Source of the DNA: Bacteroidales bacterium | GTDB lineage: Bacteria; Bacteroidota; Bacteroidia; Bacteroidales; VadinHA17 | NCBI GenBank assembly: GCA_013314865.1 | Contig: JABUEV010000169.1 | Coordinates: forward strand, 1 to 5,838 | Direction of reading: 5' to 3' | DNA: 5,838 nucleotides | Part shown: positions 1-5,838 of the stretch, piece after piece | How positions within the stretch are numbered: the first letter of the stretch is position 1 | How the letters are laid out: every line of letters begins with the position of its first letter | The notes under the pieces: generated by a model | What the model saw: only the letters and a program-made list of their open reading frames with translations | Told to the model about the DNA's origin: nothing | Database searches by the model: none | Translations under genes and position numbers: made by a program

Positions 1-899
1 GGCACAACATACTCATGATAGGGCCTCCCGGAGCAGGCAAGACAATGCTTGCAAAGAGAGTCCCTACAATTATACCACCTCTCACACTTGAAGAGGCCCT
101 CGAGACAACAAGGATACATTCGGTGGCAGGTAAAATAGATGATCACACTGCCCTTATGACACGGCGCCACTTCAGATCGCCACACCACACAATATCAGAT
201 GTAGCCCTTGTCGGAGGAGGCACTAATCCTCAACCCGGCGAGATATCCCTTGGTCATAACGGGGTTCTTTTCCTTGATGAATTGCCAGAGTTTAAACGTT
301 CTGTGCTGGAAGTGATGCGCCAACCGCTTGAAGACCGCGTAATAACAATTTCTCGTGCCAAATCAACTGTTAACTATCCGGCGAGCTTTATGCTTGTGGC
401 TTCTATGAATCCATGTCCCTGCGGATTTCATAACCATCCTGAAAAGGAGTGCGTCTGTACCCCGGGAATGGTACAGAAATACCTTAACAGGATATCAGGT
501 CCTCTGATGGACAGGATTGATATACACATAGAAGTGGTGCCTGTAAATTATGAAAAGCTATCCGGAAAGTGCACATTGGAAAGCTCCCGGACAGTCCGCG
601 AAAGAGTTATAAAAGCAAGGGCAATACAATCAGAACGATTCAGAGGTATCTCAGGCGTCTATTGCAACGCCCAGATGTCGCCTGCGATGCAGAAAAAATA
701 TTGCCAGCTTGATGAAACAGGGGGAAGGCTTCTTAAAACTGCCATGGAAGTGAGAGGACTTTCGGCCAGAGCTTATGACAGGATTCTAAAAGTTGCAAGA
801 ACAATTGCCGACCTGGATGCATCAGATAACATACTCCCGGAACATGTTTCGGAGGCAATCAATTACCGCAACCTCGACAGGGAGGGCTGGGCAGGGTGA
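1..899 (+). CDS. yifB: ComM/YifB family Mg-chelatase-like AAA+ ATPase, C-terminal part (5' end outside window)
   Basis: The reading frame is open from the window edge (first whole codon at 3) to TGA at 897-899. About 298 residues are visible and roughly 200 N-terminal ones are missing, judging by the usual ~510-residue family length. The ATG at 15 is internal, because the residues before it (HNIL) continue the family motif. Visible residues 7-14 are the Walker A motif GPPGAGKT and 88-93 the Walker B VLFLDE. Asn136 is the sensor-1 position, in MNPCPCG. A four-Cys patch (138, 140, 150, 152) is typical of YifB, followed by [12 protein letters not shown] and the C-terminal Mg-chelatase-related domain ([19 protein letters not shown]). 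In species studied experimentally, ComM is a hexameric branch-migration helicase that helps integrate incoming DNA during natural transformation; no magnesium chelatase role is implied. It acts in the cytoplasm on DNA. The stop codon directly abuts a tandem repeat array. The family call is very secure; the role in this organism is inferred. Confidence 0.96.
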   Translation, partial: HNILMIGPPGAGKTMLAKRVPTIIPPLTLEEALETTRIHSVAGKIDDHTALMTRRHFRSPHHTISDVALVGGGTNPQPGEISLGHNGVLFLDELPEFKRSVLEVMRQPLEDRVITISRAKSTVNYPASFMLVASMNPCPCGFHNHPEKECVCTPGMVQKYLNRISGPLMDRIDIHIEVVPVNYEKLSGKCTLESSRTVRERVIKARAIQSERFRGISGVYCNAQMSPAMQKKYCQLDETGGRLLKTAMEVRGLSARAYDRILKVARTIADLDASDNILPEHVSEAINYRNLDREGWAG

Positions 900-1004
900 G
901 CTCGACTGCGCTCGCCCTGAGTTCGGCTACGCTCGCTCTGGGCTCGTGTACGCGCGATCTGGGCTTGACTGCGCTCGCTCTGGGCTCGGCTATATTCTCG
1001 CTCT
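898..1004. repeat. Array A: 21-bp imperfect tandem repeat, four full units plus a 23-bp fifth
   Basis: Units run 898-918, 919-939, 940-960, 961-981 and 982-1004; the last carries about two extra bases. Most units follow the pattern GRGYTYG, then a variable five bases (ACTGC, GCTAC, TGTAC or GCTAT), then GCTCGCYCT; the third unit deviates at the end (GCGCGATCT). The first unit starts on the last two bases of the ComM stop codon. The array is distinctly more GC-rich than the genes around it. Because 21 is a multiple of three, several frames stay open across it and would encode heptad-like ARSGLxY repeats, but I see no start signal or conserved protein. A related motif occurs inverted at 1399-1411, on the far side of the GIY-YIG gene. 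Confidence 0.9.
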
Positions 1005-1028
1005 TGGGAAGAGTAGACAGTCCCAGAG
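1001..1028. other. Imperfect fold-back hairpin at the inner edge of array A
   Basis: TGGGA (1005-1009) can pair with TCCCA (1021-1025), and CTC (1001-1003) with GAG (1026-1028). T1004 is left bulged and the loop is 11 bases. The right arm CCCAGAG (1022-1028) is also the exact reverse complement of CTCTGGG, which spans the unit junctions at 936-942 and 978-984, so it could pair with several repeat copies. It could serve as a weak terminator for the upstream ATPase gene, but no T-run follows. It may equally be the inverted end of the repeat element. Confidence 0.5.
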
Positions 1029-1079
1029 TGGAATTTAAGGAATAATCTCTTATTAATCCATAAAACTCTGACTCGGACA

Positions 1080-1400
1080 TTGAAAAATTTTTATGTATAT
1101 ATCCTTGAGTGTTCCGATGATTCATATTATGTTGGGATCACCAATGACGTTGGACGTCGTTTTATTGAACATTCAACAGGTCTGCATGAGACAGCATATA
1201 CATTTAAGAGAAGACCTTTAAAACTTGTTTATTGCAGGCAATTCAGAGACCCTCTGGAAGCTATCAGATATGAAAAACAGGTTAAAGGGTGGACAAAGGC
1301 AAAAAAAACTGCTTTGATAAAGGGTGATTTTGATTTACTCCATGAACTTGCATCCTGCAAAAACGAGACAAGTCACAAAAACCCCAACAGGTCACGGTGA
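1080..1400 (+). CDS. Small GIY-YIG nuclease-domain protein (UPF0213/YhbQ-like), repeat-flanked
   Basis: This is a 106-residue protein consisting almost entirely of one GIY-YIG domain. Residues 5-9 (YVYIL) and 17-19 (YVG) are the degenerate GIY and YIG strands. NDVGRRFIEH (22-31) holds the conserved basic residues, and Glu65 in RYEKQVKGW is the expected metal-binding glutamate of the EKQ(I/V)KGW motif. The fold cuts DNA phosphodiesters; the cellular role of stand-alone members is poorly known, and homology to UvrC is limited to this domain. I place the start at TTG 1080: it puts MKNFYVYIL in the normal N-terminal register, and no in-frame ATG lies just upstream. No Shine-Dalgarno sequence is evident. 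The last residues (about 99-106, KNPNRSR) and the stop codon are encoded by the inverted arm of the downstream repeat array. The gene is alone on its strand and sits between two tandem arrays, which suggests it belongs to a repeat-associated unit. Alternative: a host repair nuclease that happens to lie among repeats. Confidence 0.88.
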   Translation: MKNFYVYILECSDDSYYVGITNDVGRRFIEHSTGLHETAYTFKRRPLKLVYCRQFRDPLEAIRYEKQVKGWTKAKKTALIKGDFDLLHELASCKNETSHKNPNRSR

Positions 1401-1424
1401 GCGAAGTCGAACCATGACCTGTTG
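1385..1424. other. Strong hairpin at the inner edge of array B, overlapping the GIY-YIG stop codon
   Basis: CAACAGGTCA (1385-1394) is a perfect 10-bp inverted copy of TGACCTGTTG (1415-1424). The stem continues, after one mismatch, with GGT (1396-1398) against ACC (1411-1413), leaving a 12-base loop. The stop codon TGA (1398-1400) lies at the top of the stem and loop. The structure is formed by an inverted copy of the array-B core next to the first direct copy. It may act as a terminator or 3'-end stabiliser for the nuclease mRNA, although no T-run follows. It may equally be the end structure of the repeat element. Confidence 0.7.
1399..1411. repeat. Inverted partner of the array-A motif (GAGCGAAGTCGAA)
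   Basis: The reverse complement, TTCGACTTCGCTC, matches CTCGACTGCGCTC at 901-913 in 11 of 13 positions. The two sides of the GIY-YIG gene therefore carry related sequence in opposite orientation, like imperfect terminal inverted repeats. Shortened versions (GGGAAGTCGAAC, GGGAAGCCGAAC) recur inside array B. The match was read by eye and is short, so chance similarity is not excluded. Confidence 0.55.
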
Positions 1425-1549
1425 CAGAACTAAGCCATGACCTGCCGGGAAGTCGAACCATGACCTGCCGGGAAGCCGAACCATGACCTGCCGCGAAGCC
1501 GAACCATGACCTGTTGCAGAACTAAACCATGACCTGTTGAAGAGACTAG
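1412..1549. repeat. Array B: 23-bp tandem repeat, five clear units plus one diverged unit
   Basis: Units run 1412-1434, 1435-1457, 1458-1480, 1481-1503, 1504-1526 and 1527-1549. Every unit begins with an identical 10-bp core, CCATGACCTG. The remaining 13 bases come in two versions. Type a is TTGCAGAACTAAR (units 1 and 5; unit 6 is a diverged form). Type b is CCGSGAAGYCGAA (units 2-4). The order is a-b-b-b-a-a'. The period is not a multiple of three, so no frame encodes a repeating peptide, which argues for a role as DNA or RNA. The core is invariant while the rest drifts, which suggests either recent copying or a constraint on the core, for example protein binding. It is too short and too regular between units to be a CRISPR. 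Confidence 0.93.
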
Positions 1550-1551
1550 CC

Positions 1552-1572
1552 GTTTCCCGGGCCGGGAGAAAC
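1552..1572. terminator. Terminator-like palindrome between convergent genes
   Basis: GTTT (1552-1555) and CCCG (1556-1559) pair with CGGG (1563-1566) and AAAC (1569-1572), giving an 8-bp stem with a 3-base GGC loop and a 2-base AG bulge. It lies four bases beyond the ROK kinase stop codon and on the 3' side of the nuclease gene as well. It could therefore end transcripts from both directions, and it would mark the end of the minus-strand operon. There is no clean T-tract on either strand, so its strength as an intrinsic terminator is uncertain. Confidence 0.45.
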
Positions 1573-1575
1573 AAA

Positions 1576-2535
1576 TTATTCCAGAAGAAGGGCTGCTGCC
1601 CCTATAAGCCCTGCATCCTCACCAGCTTCCGATTTCACAATCTGAACAGGATCATACAGCATGTCACGGGCCAGCTCGTAAAACTTCAGCCTGATACGGT
1701 TGAAATAATAATCACCAAGGTTCATCAATCCTCCTCCCAGGATGATAACCGGAGGATTGAAAATCTGGAAGATGTTGTATACGCCTGTCCCTGTATAATC
1801 TGCACATTCATCTGCAATTGCCAGTGATACAGGATCATTTGAATCGATGCCCTGCTTTATAAGTTTTCCGTCAACATGGGAATAGTCAAAATCAGGCGGC
1901 AGAGGCAGAGTGGTTTTCATCCCATGCTCAATTTTTTTTCTGAACCTCTGAGGCAGTGTCAATCCGCAGGCGCATCCCATGAAGCATCCCCTGTTGCCAC
2001 AGGTACATTCATATTCACTTTGCGGATCAATTATAGTATGCCCGAATTCTCCTGCTGTACCGGTCATGCCGCGATATAGCTTGTTGTTCAGGATTATGCC
2101 GGCTCCTATGCCTGAACTGATGGTGAGAAAGATAACATCGCTGTAACCTCTTCCTGCTCCGTATTTGTATTCACAGAACGCCTGTGCATTTGCATCATTG
2201 TCGAGTTTGACAGGAATGCTGAAATAATCCTGAATAGCTTTTCTGAGCGGGAAATTCTTAAATCCCGGCAGGTTTGAAGTCGTTATTGTTACTCCTTCCC
2301 TGTATCTTATGTGCCCCGGGAAACCTGTACCTATGCCTTCAAGATCCTGCTCGGTCAGGTTGTTCTTTTTTAAAAGATCCCATATCAATCCTGCGATCTG
2401 ATCAACTATCTGATGCTCTGTTTTTCCAGTGTGATCATAGACAGTGATTTTGCTTCTGACAGTCCCGTCTCTTTCCACGATTCCGGCAGAGAGCTTTGTA
2501 CCGCCGATGTCAACCCCGCAAAGCAGCTTTTCCAT
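1576..2535 (-). CDS. ROK-family sugar kinase, putative 1,5-anhydro-sugar 6-kinase
   Basis: This 319-residue protein has the full ROK length and no HTH, so it is a kinase rather than a ROK repressor. The phosphate-binding loop is DIGGTK (9-14). LDNDANA (111-117) contains the catalytic base Asp114. GTAGEFGH (159-166) supplies Glu163 and the sugar/zinc ligand His166. CTCGNRGC (177-184) gives the other zinc ligands Cys177, Cys179 and Cys184. A C-terminal ILGGGL (265-270) lies on the ATP side. ROK kinases transfer phosphate from ATP to a hexose, usually at O6, in the cytoplasm. The usual Glu of the CxCGxxGCxE motif is Met186 here (codon ATG), which should alter recognition near C1/C2 of the sugar. 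The gene starts 7 bases after the glycyl radical enzyme and is the last of the operon. I infer that it phosphorylates the anhydro-sugar used by that enzyme. Glucokinase or N-acetylhexosamine kinase activity is the alternative. Family secure, substrate inferred. Confidence 0.93.
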   Translation of the reverse strand: MEKLLCGVDIGGTKLSAGIVERDGTVRSKITVYDHTGKTEHQIVDQIAGLIWDLLKKNNLTEQDLEGIGTGFPGHIRYREGVTITTSNLPGFKNFPLRKAIQDYFSIPVKLDNDANAQAFCEYKYGAGRGYSDVIFLTISSGIGAGIILNNKLYRGMTGTAGEFGHTIIDPQSEYECTCGNRGCFMGCACGLTLPQRFRKKIEHGMKTTLPLPPDFDYSHVDGKLIKQGIDSNDPVSLAIADECADYTGTGVYNIFQIFNPPVIILGGGLMNLGDYYFNRIRLKFYELARDMLYDPVQIVKSEAGEDAGLIGAAALLLE

Positions 2536-2542
2536 AAACTAT

Positions 2543-4957
2543 TCAAAGGGTTTGTTCTGTTCTTGCAATAATATCATCTTGTGTATCAGGCGACAGGGTA
2601 GTAAAAAATGCCGAGTAGCCTGCGACTCTGACAACCAGATCCCTGTATTGTTCGGGATGTTTCTTAGCAGAAAGGAGAGTATCCCTGGATACAATGTTGT
2701 ATTGTACATGCCACCCTTTGAGTTCTGCAAAAAAAGTTCTGAGCAGGAAAATTAATTTTTTCATCTGGATCTCGTTTGACAGGGAAGAAGGTGAGAGTTT
2801 CTGGTTAAGAAGGACGCCTCCCAAAATCTTTTCGGTGGGCAATTTTGAAACGGATTTGAAGACTGCGGTTGGGCCAAGTGTGTCTGTTCCTGATGAGGGA
2901 GAGCTTCCTTCGGCAAGAGGGGTGAAAGCTTTCCGTCCGTCAGGGGTGGCAGGCACAACTGAGCCTGAAGGAACGTTTGCCGATATGCTTGAAGTACCTG
3001 CATAATACCTGCAGCCTATTGGTCCCCGCCCAAAACGGGTCGTATGATATTTAGGAAGTTCATTGATATAGTCCATATAAGCATCACGAAGGAGCAAATC
3101 CACATAATCGTCGTCATTGCCGTATTTGGAAGCACGGTTTATCAGCAGTTGGCGGATTCTTTCTCCTTCTTTCCCTTCAAAATTATTTCTCAGGTTTTCT
3201 ATCAGGAGCTTTTTGCTGATGACTGCATCTTCAAAGACAAGCTTTTTTACTGCGGCAAGTGAGTTGCCAAGATTGGCGATTCCGACCTGCAAGCCTGAAA
3301 TAAAGTCATAAACAGAGCCTCCTTCTTTTATTGTCTTGCCTCTCTTAATACAGTCATCCACAAAAGCGGAACATAAAATATCGGGAACAAGCTCTTCAAG
3401 CGCCAGGTCAGCTGCAGTGTCTATTTCAATTGATGCTTTTGTGTAAAATTCAATCTGATCTTTCCATGCCCTTTTCAGGTCGTCAAAGGATTCGAATTCT
3501 TCAAAATTGCCGATGCCTTTATGAAAAACTTTTCCCGACATTGTATCCAGCCCGTCATTCATGGCAGCAAGCAATACGCGCATGAAGTTAAGAAAACTCA
3601 TGCCTGTGCACCTGTATCCCCATTTCCCGGGTACGGCAACTTCTATACAGCCTATTGCCGAATAATTGTATGCATCCTCTCTTTTTACGCCAAGCCTGAT
3701 AAGGGAAGGTATGACAATTTCATCATTATTGAAAGCAGGCATTCCGAATCCCTTTGATATTACCCTGCAGCATGCTTCCATAAAATCATTGCTGATGTTT
3801 CTGTGAAACCTGACAGAAAGGTTAGGCTGGGTTAGTCTCATTCTGCCTACAGAATCAAGTATCAGAAAGCTCAGTTCATTAACAGCATCTTCCCCTTCAA
3901 CTGTCTGTCCTCCTATTGTAACATTCTGATACAAAGGACTCCCTGCAGAATATCTTGTATGTGACCACGAACGAATTTTATTGACAGAAAGCAATTTCAG
4001 CCATGTATTTTCAAGTAGTTCAAGCACAAAATCATCTGAAATACGCCCGTTCAGTTTGTCATTCCTGTAAAATCTGTAAAGGTACTGATCCATGCGTCCG
4101 AGGGAAACTGAGTGTCCATTGCTTTCAATCTGCAGTACAAGCTGTACGAACCAGACAAGCTGAAGGGCCTGATAGAAATTTTCCGGTGGAGAATCCGAGA
4201 TAATCCGGCAGTTTTCGCTGATCGTAAGTAACTCTCTTATCCTATGCGGATTTTTTTCTGAAGCGGACATTTCCTTTGCAAGCTTTTCATAACGTTTTAT
4301 AAAACTGCTGAAGGCTCTCAATCCGGTTTCAAGAGCTTCATAGAAGTCATTTTTCTTACGGAAATCAATGTCGTTTTTATTCAACAGTTTTCTTGCATTT
4401 ATGACTTCATTGAGGTAGCCGCCAATGCCTGATACAAGGATCTTTTCGAAATTTACAGCAATGTGTGCATCGCCTGAAGTAAGGTTTCCTTCAGCCCTGA
4501 TAATGCCCGAATCGTGAATCTCCTTATTCAGGGGAGACATCAATGAGTAGCCTCTTTCAATCAATGTCTTTCCCTTCCACCATCTGCAGATCTCTCTCAG
4601 TTCCTCCTTCTGCTCTTCGGTAACAAAAAATGCATCACCCGGCCTTTTATCAAGTTCATCAAGTTCCCTGACGATCCATTCGGTTACATATTCCGGGAAT
4701 ATCGGAGCTGCTCTGAGCCTTGAAGCCTGGTTGCCTGCTATCAGTTCACCGTCATTTATGAATATAGTCATTCTGCTCAAAGTTCTCTCAAGTGCCAGTG
4801 CTCTCTTTATTATTACAGGAGTGTTTTCAAATTCCCTGTAAACGTCAGTATAAAATTTTGCACGTTCCGTACAAATGGTCGGAAGAGTTGACAGAAGCGA
4901 CTCTTTCATTCCGGCAATGCGCTCGGATATTTCACTTGTGGCCGTTTCAGGTATCAT
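2543..4957 (-). CDS. ybiW: YbiW-type glycyl radical enzyme (putative 1,5-anhydroglucitol-6-phosphate C-O lyase)
   Basis: This is an 804-residue glycyl radical enzyme (PFL-like superfamily) of full length. The thiyl cysteine is Cys437 and the neighbouring base Glu439, in GCIE. The radical glycine is Gly780, in VRVAGYSAF near the C terminus. His165 (GDAHIAVNF) and His282 (NGHSVSLGR) are at positions that line the pocket in C-O lyase/dehydratase members. It is not pyruvate formate-lyase, which has a Cys-Cys pair in place of GCxE. Stretches such as GKWGYRCTGMSF, AGTSSISANVP and LGPTAV, and the whole C terminus, agree closely with E. coli YbiW as I remember it. YbiW is reported to ring-open 1,5-anhydroglucitol-6-phosphate to 1-deoxyfructose-6-phosphate; the PflD paralogue takes the manno epimer. 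The protein is cytoplasmic and inactivated by oxygen once the radical is formed. Its ATG lies one base after the activase stop, implying translational coupling. Superfamily certain, YbiW clade likely, exact epimer open. Confidence 0.95.
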   Translation of the reverse strand: MIPETATSEISERIAGMKESLLSTLPTICTERAKFYTDVYREFENTPVIIKRALALERTLSRMTIFINDGELIAGNQASRLRAAPIFPEYVTEWIVRELDELDKRPGDAFFVTEEQKEELREICRWWKGKTLIERGYSLMSPLNKEIHDSGIIRAEGNLTSGDAHIAVNFEKILVSGIGGYLNEVINARKLLNKNDIDFRKKNDFYEALETGLRAFSSFIKRYEKLAKEMSASEKNPHRIRELLTISENCRIISDSPPENFYQALQLVWFVQLVLQIESNGHSVSLGRMDQYLYRFYRNDKLNGRISDDFVLELLENTWLKLLSVNKIRSWSHTRYSAGSPLYQNVTIGGQTVEGEDAVNELSFLILDSVGRMRLTQPNLSVRFHRNISNDFMEACCRVISKGFGMPAFNNDEIVIPSLIRLGVKREDAYNYSAIGCIEVAVPGKWGYRCTGMSFLNFMRVLLAAMNDGLDTMSGKVFHKGIGNFEEFESFDDLKRAWKDQIEFYTKASIEIDTAADLALEELVPDILCSAFVDDCIKRGKTIKEGGSVYDFISGLQVGIANLGNSLAAVKKLVFEDAVISKKLLIENLRNNFEGKEGERIRQLLINRASKYGNDDDYVDLLLRDAYMDYINELPKYHTTRFGRGPIGCRYYAGTSSISANVPSGSVVPATPDGRKAFTPLAEGSSPSSGTDTLGPTAVFKSVSKLPTEKILGGVLLNQKLSPSSLSNEIQMKKLIFLLRTFFAELKGWHVQYNIVSRDTLLSAKKHPEQYRDLVVRVAGYSAFFTTLSPDTQDDIIARTEQTL

Positions 4958-4958
4958 T

Positions 4959-5838
4959 TCAGTTTAAGATTTTTGTTTTCAGTCCTTTTGACTCAGCGTA
5001 CTCCTTGAATGTGGTCAGCTCCTCCTTTTTTACAGGTTCTGTTTTCTCAAAGAGGTAAGGTCTGCCCAGCATCCTGTATTTTTCCTTTGCCAGTGAATGG
5101 AAAGGAATGAAATTGATTTCCGGCTTCCTGCCCAATTGAGCTACAAAATCAATGACAGAAGCCAGTTCACCATGACTGAAATTGAAATCCGGAATAACCG
5201 GGATCCTGACAATATATTCCTTTCCGGTACTGTCAAGCCTTGGGAGATTATTCAGAACAAGACTTACATCTCCGCCTGTGAACCTGAAAAATTTATCAGG
5301 GTCAGTGTGTTTAAGATCGGGAAGAAAAATATCAACAAGATCAAGATATTCCTCAATCTTTTCCCATGGCAGATGCAGAGATGTTTCAGCGGCTATATTA
5401 ATTCCCATGTTTTTTATGCGGGTAAGAAGAACTGCCAGGTCGGGGCCTTGAGCGAATGGTTCACCACCTGTAATTGTGACTCCGCCTCCGCTGACTTTGT
5501 AAAACGGAATGTCTTTAACTATTTCCTGCAGTATATCGTCAACAGATTTTTCTTCGCCGGTAACTGTAATGGCACGGGTTGGGCATACATTCATTAAAAA
5601 TCCCGGGTCCTGTATACGCTCCCTTTCAATTACAAGACTTCCGTTTTTTGAATAAATCAATCCGCCTCCTTTTCTTATGCAATCTCCAAAGCCCATGCAA
5701 AGACGTTCATCGAAAAATATTGAAGGGCATGGGTCAATGCTTTCAGGATTGTTGCACCACTGGCATTTAAGGGGGCACCCTTTGAAAAAGATGTTGGTTC
5801 TTATACCTTCCCCGTCGAAAAGTGAATAACGCTGTATG
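4959..5838 (-). CDS. ybiY: Glycyl radical enzyme activase, YbiY-like radical SAM protein (5' end outside window)
   Basis: The frame is open from the right edge (first whole codon 5837-5835) to TGA at 4959-4961, giving 292 visible residues. Only a few N-terminal residues should be missing, since IQRYSLFDGEGIRT is the usual start of the family. The Met at 5696 is internal, lying after the radical SAM motif, so a gene starting there would be non-functional. Visible Cys21, Cys25 and Cys28 (CPLKCQWC) bind the SAM 4Fe-4S cluster. GGEP (124-127) is the SAM-binding motif. Other Cys at 37, 47, 53 and 85 (NVCPTRA) form a reduced ferredoxin-like insert. FIPFHSLAKEKYRMLG is the C-terminal activase signature. 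The enzyme abstracts hydrogen from the partner's glycine (here Gly780 of the adjacent protein) using SAM and an electron. Immediate adjacency, with a 1-base gap, makes the pairing clear. The operon promoter must lie beyond the window. Confidence 0.95.
   Translation of the reverse strand, partial: IQRYSLFDGEGIRTNIFFKGCPLKCQWCNNPESIDPCPSIFFDERLCMGFGDCIRKGGGLIYSKNGSLVIERERIQDPGFLMNVCPTRAITVTGEEKSVDDILQEIVKDIPFYKVSGGGVTITGGEPFAQGPDLAVLLTRIKNMGINIAAETSLHLPWEKIEEYLDLVDIFLPDLKHTDPDKFFRFTGGDVSLVLNNLPRLDSTGKEYIVRIPVIPDFNFSHGELASVIDFVAQLGRKPEINFIPFHSLAKEKYRMLGRPYLFEKTEPVKKEELTTFKEYAESKGLKTKILN

Noticed and set aside
1..899. Magnesium chelatase subunit for chlorophyll synthesis
   Set aside because: The CPCG...CVC patch and the C-terminal domain are of the ComM/YifB type, and no bacteriochlorophyll genes are nearby.
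793..1125. Repeat proteins encoded by array A on either strand (ARSGLxY-like heptads and EPRASAV-like heptads)
   Set aside because: A 21-bp period keeps frames open automatically. Neither frame has a recognisable domain, and they overlap the real ATPase and nuclease genes. The companion array has a 23-bp period, which cannot be a coding repeat.
1080..1400. UvrC excinuclease subunit
   Set aside because: Only the ~80-residue GIY-YIG domain is present; the UVR, RNase H-like and HhH domains of UvrC are missing.
1412..1549. CRISPR array
   Set aside because: The conserved part is only 10 bp, the intervening 13-bp segments repeat among themselves, and there are no cas genes.
1576..2535. ROK-type transcriptional repressor
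   Set aside because: The DIGGTK loop is at residue 9, so there is no room for an N-terminal helix-turn-helix.
2543..4957. Pyruvate formate-lyase
   Set aside because: The active site reads GCIE instead of the Cys-Cys pair of pyruvate formate-lyase, and the flanking motifs match the YbiW-type group.
4959..5696. Truncated activase starting at the Met of MGFGDC
   Set aside because: The frame stays open to the window edge and includes the CPLKCQWC radical SAM motif, so the Met is internal.

Overview
The window most likely comes from a member of the Bacteroidota, probably an anaerobic or gut/sediment type. Three things suggest this. The ComM/YifB sequence is of the Bacteroidota type. Shine-Dalgarno sequences are absent in front of every gene whose start is visible. 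The intergenic repeats are rich in CGACTGCGCTC / GAGCGAAGTCGAA, a flavour I associate with that phylum. An oxygen-sensitive glycyl radical enzyme points to anaerobic metabolism. The phylum call rests on recalled family resemblance, not on a search.

Layout: (1) positions 1-899, plus strand, the C-terminal ~298 residues of a ComM/YifB Mg-chelatase-like AAA+ ATPase. (2) 898-1575, a compact repeat-rich island. A 21-bp tandem array (898-1004) is followed by a fold-back hairpin, a small GIY-YIG nuclease gene (1080-1400, TTG start), a second fold-back hairpin, a 23-bp tandem array (1412-1549) and a terminator-like hairpin (1552-1572). (3) 1576-5838, minus strand, a tightly packed operon read right to left: a radical-SAM glycyl-radical-enzyme activase (5' end off the window), a YbiW-type glycyl radical enzyme (804 aa) and a ROK-family sugar kinase (319 aa). 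The spacings are 1 and 7 bases.

How the genes fit together: the glycyl radical enzyme closely resembles my recollection of E. coli YbiW, and its activase resembles YbiY. YbiW is reported to open the ring of 1,5-anhydroglucitol-6-phosphate, giving 1-deoxyfructose-6-phosphate (the anhydroglycolysis pathway). In E. coli the substrate is thought to enter already phosphorylated by a PTS. Here a ROK kinase sits in the same operon. I infer that it supplies the 6-phosphate on a free anhydro-sugar. The kinase has Met where ROK kinases usually carry the sugar-binding Glu of the CxCGxxGCxE motif, which would suit a substrate lacking the usual C1 hydroxyl.

The second item of interest is the GIY-YIG gene sandwiched between two different tandem arrays. 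The arrays share a related 13-bp motif in opposite orientation, and each carries an inverted arm on its gene-facing side. This resembles a nuclease-plus-repeat mobile or selfish unit inserted between two unrelated genes. That is inference, but it is testable by comparing related genomes.
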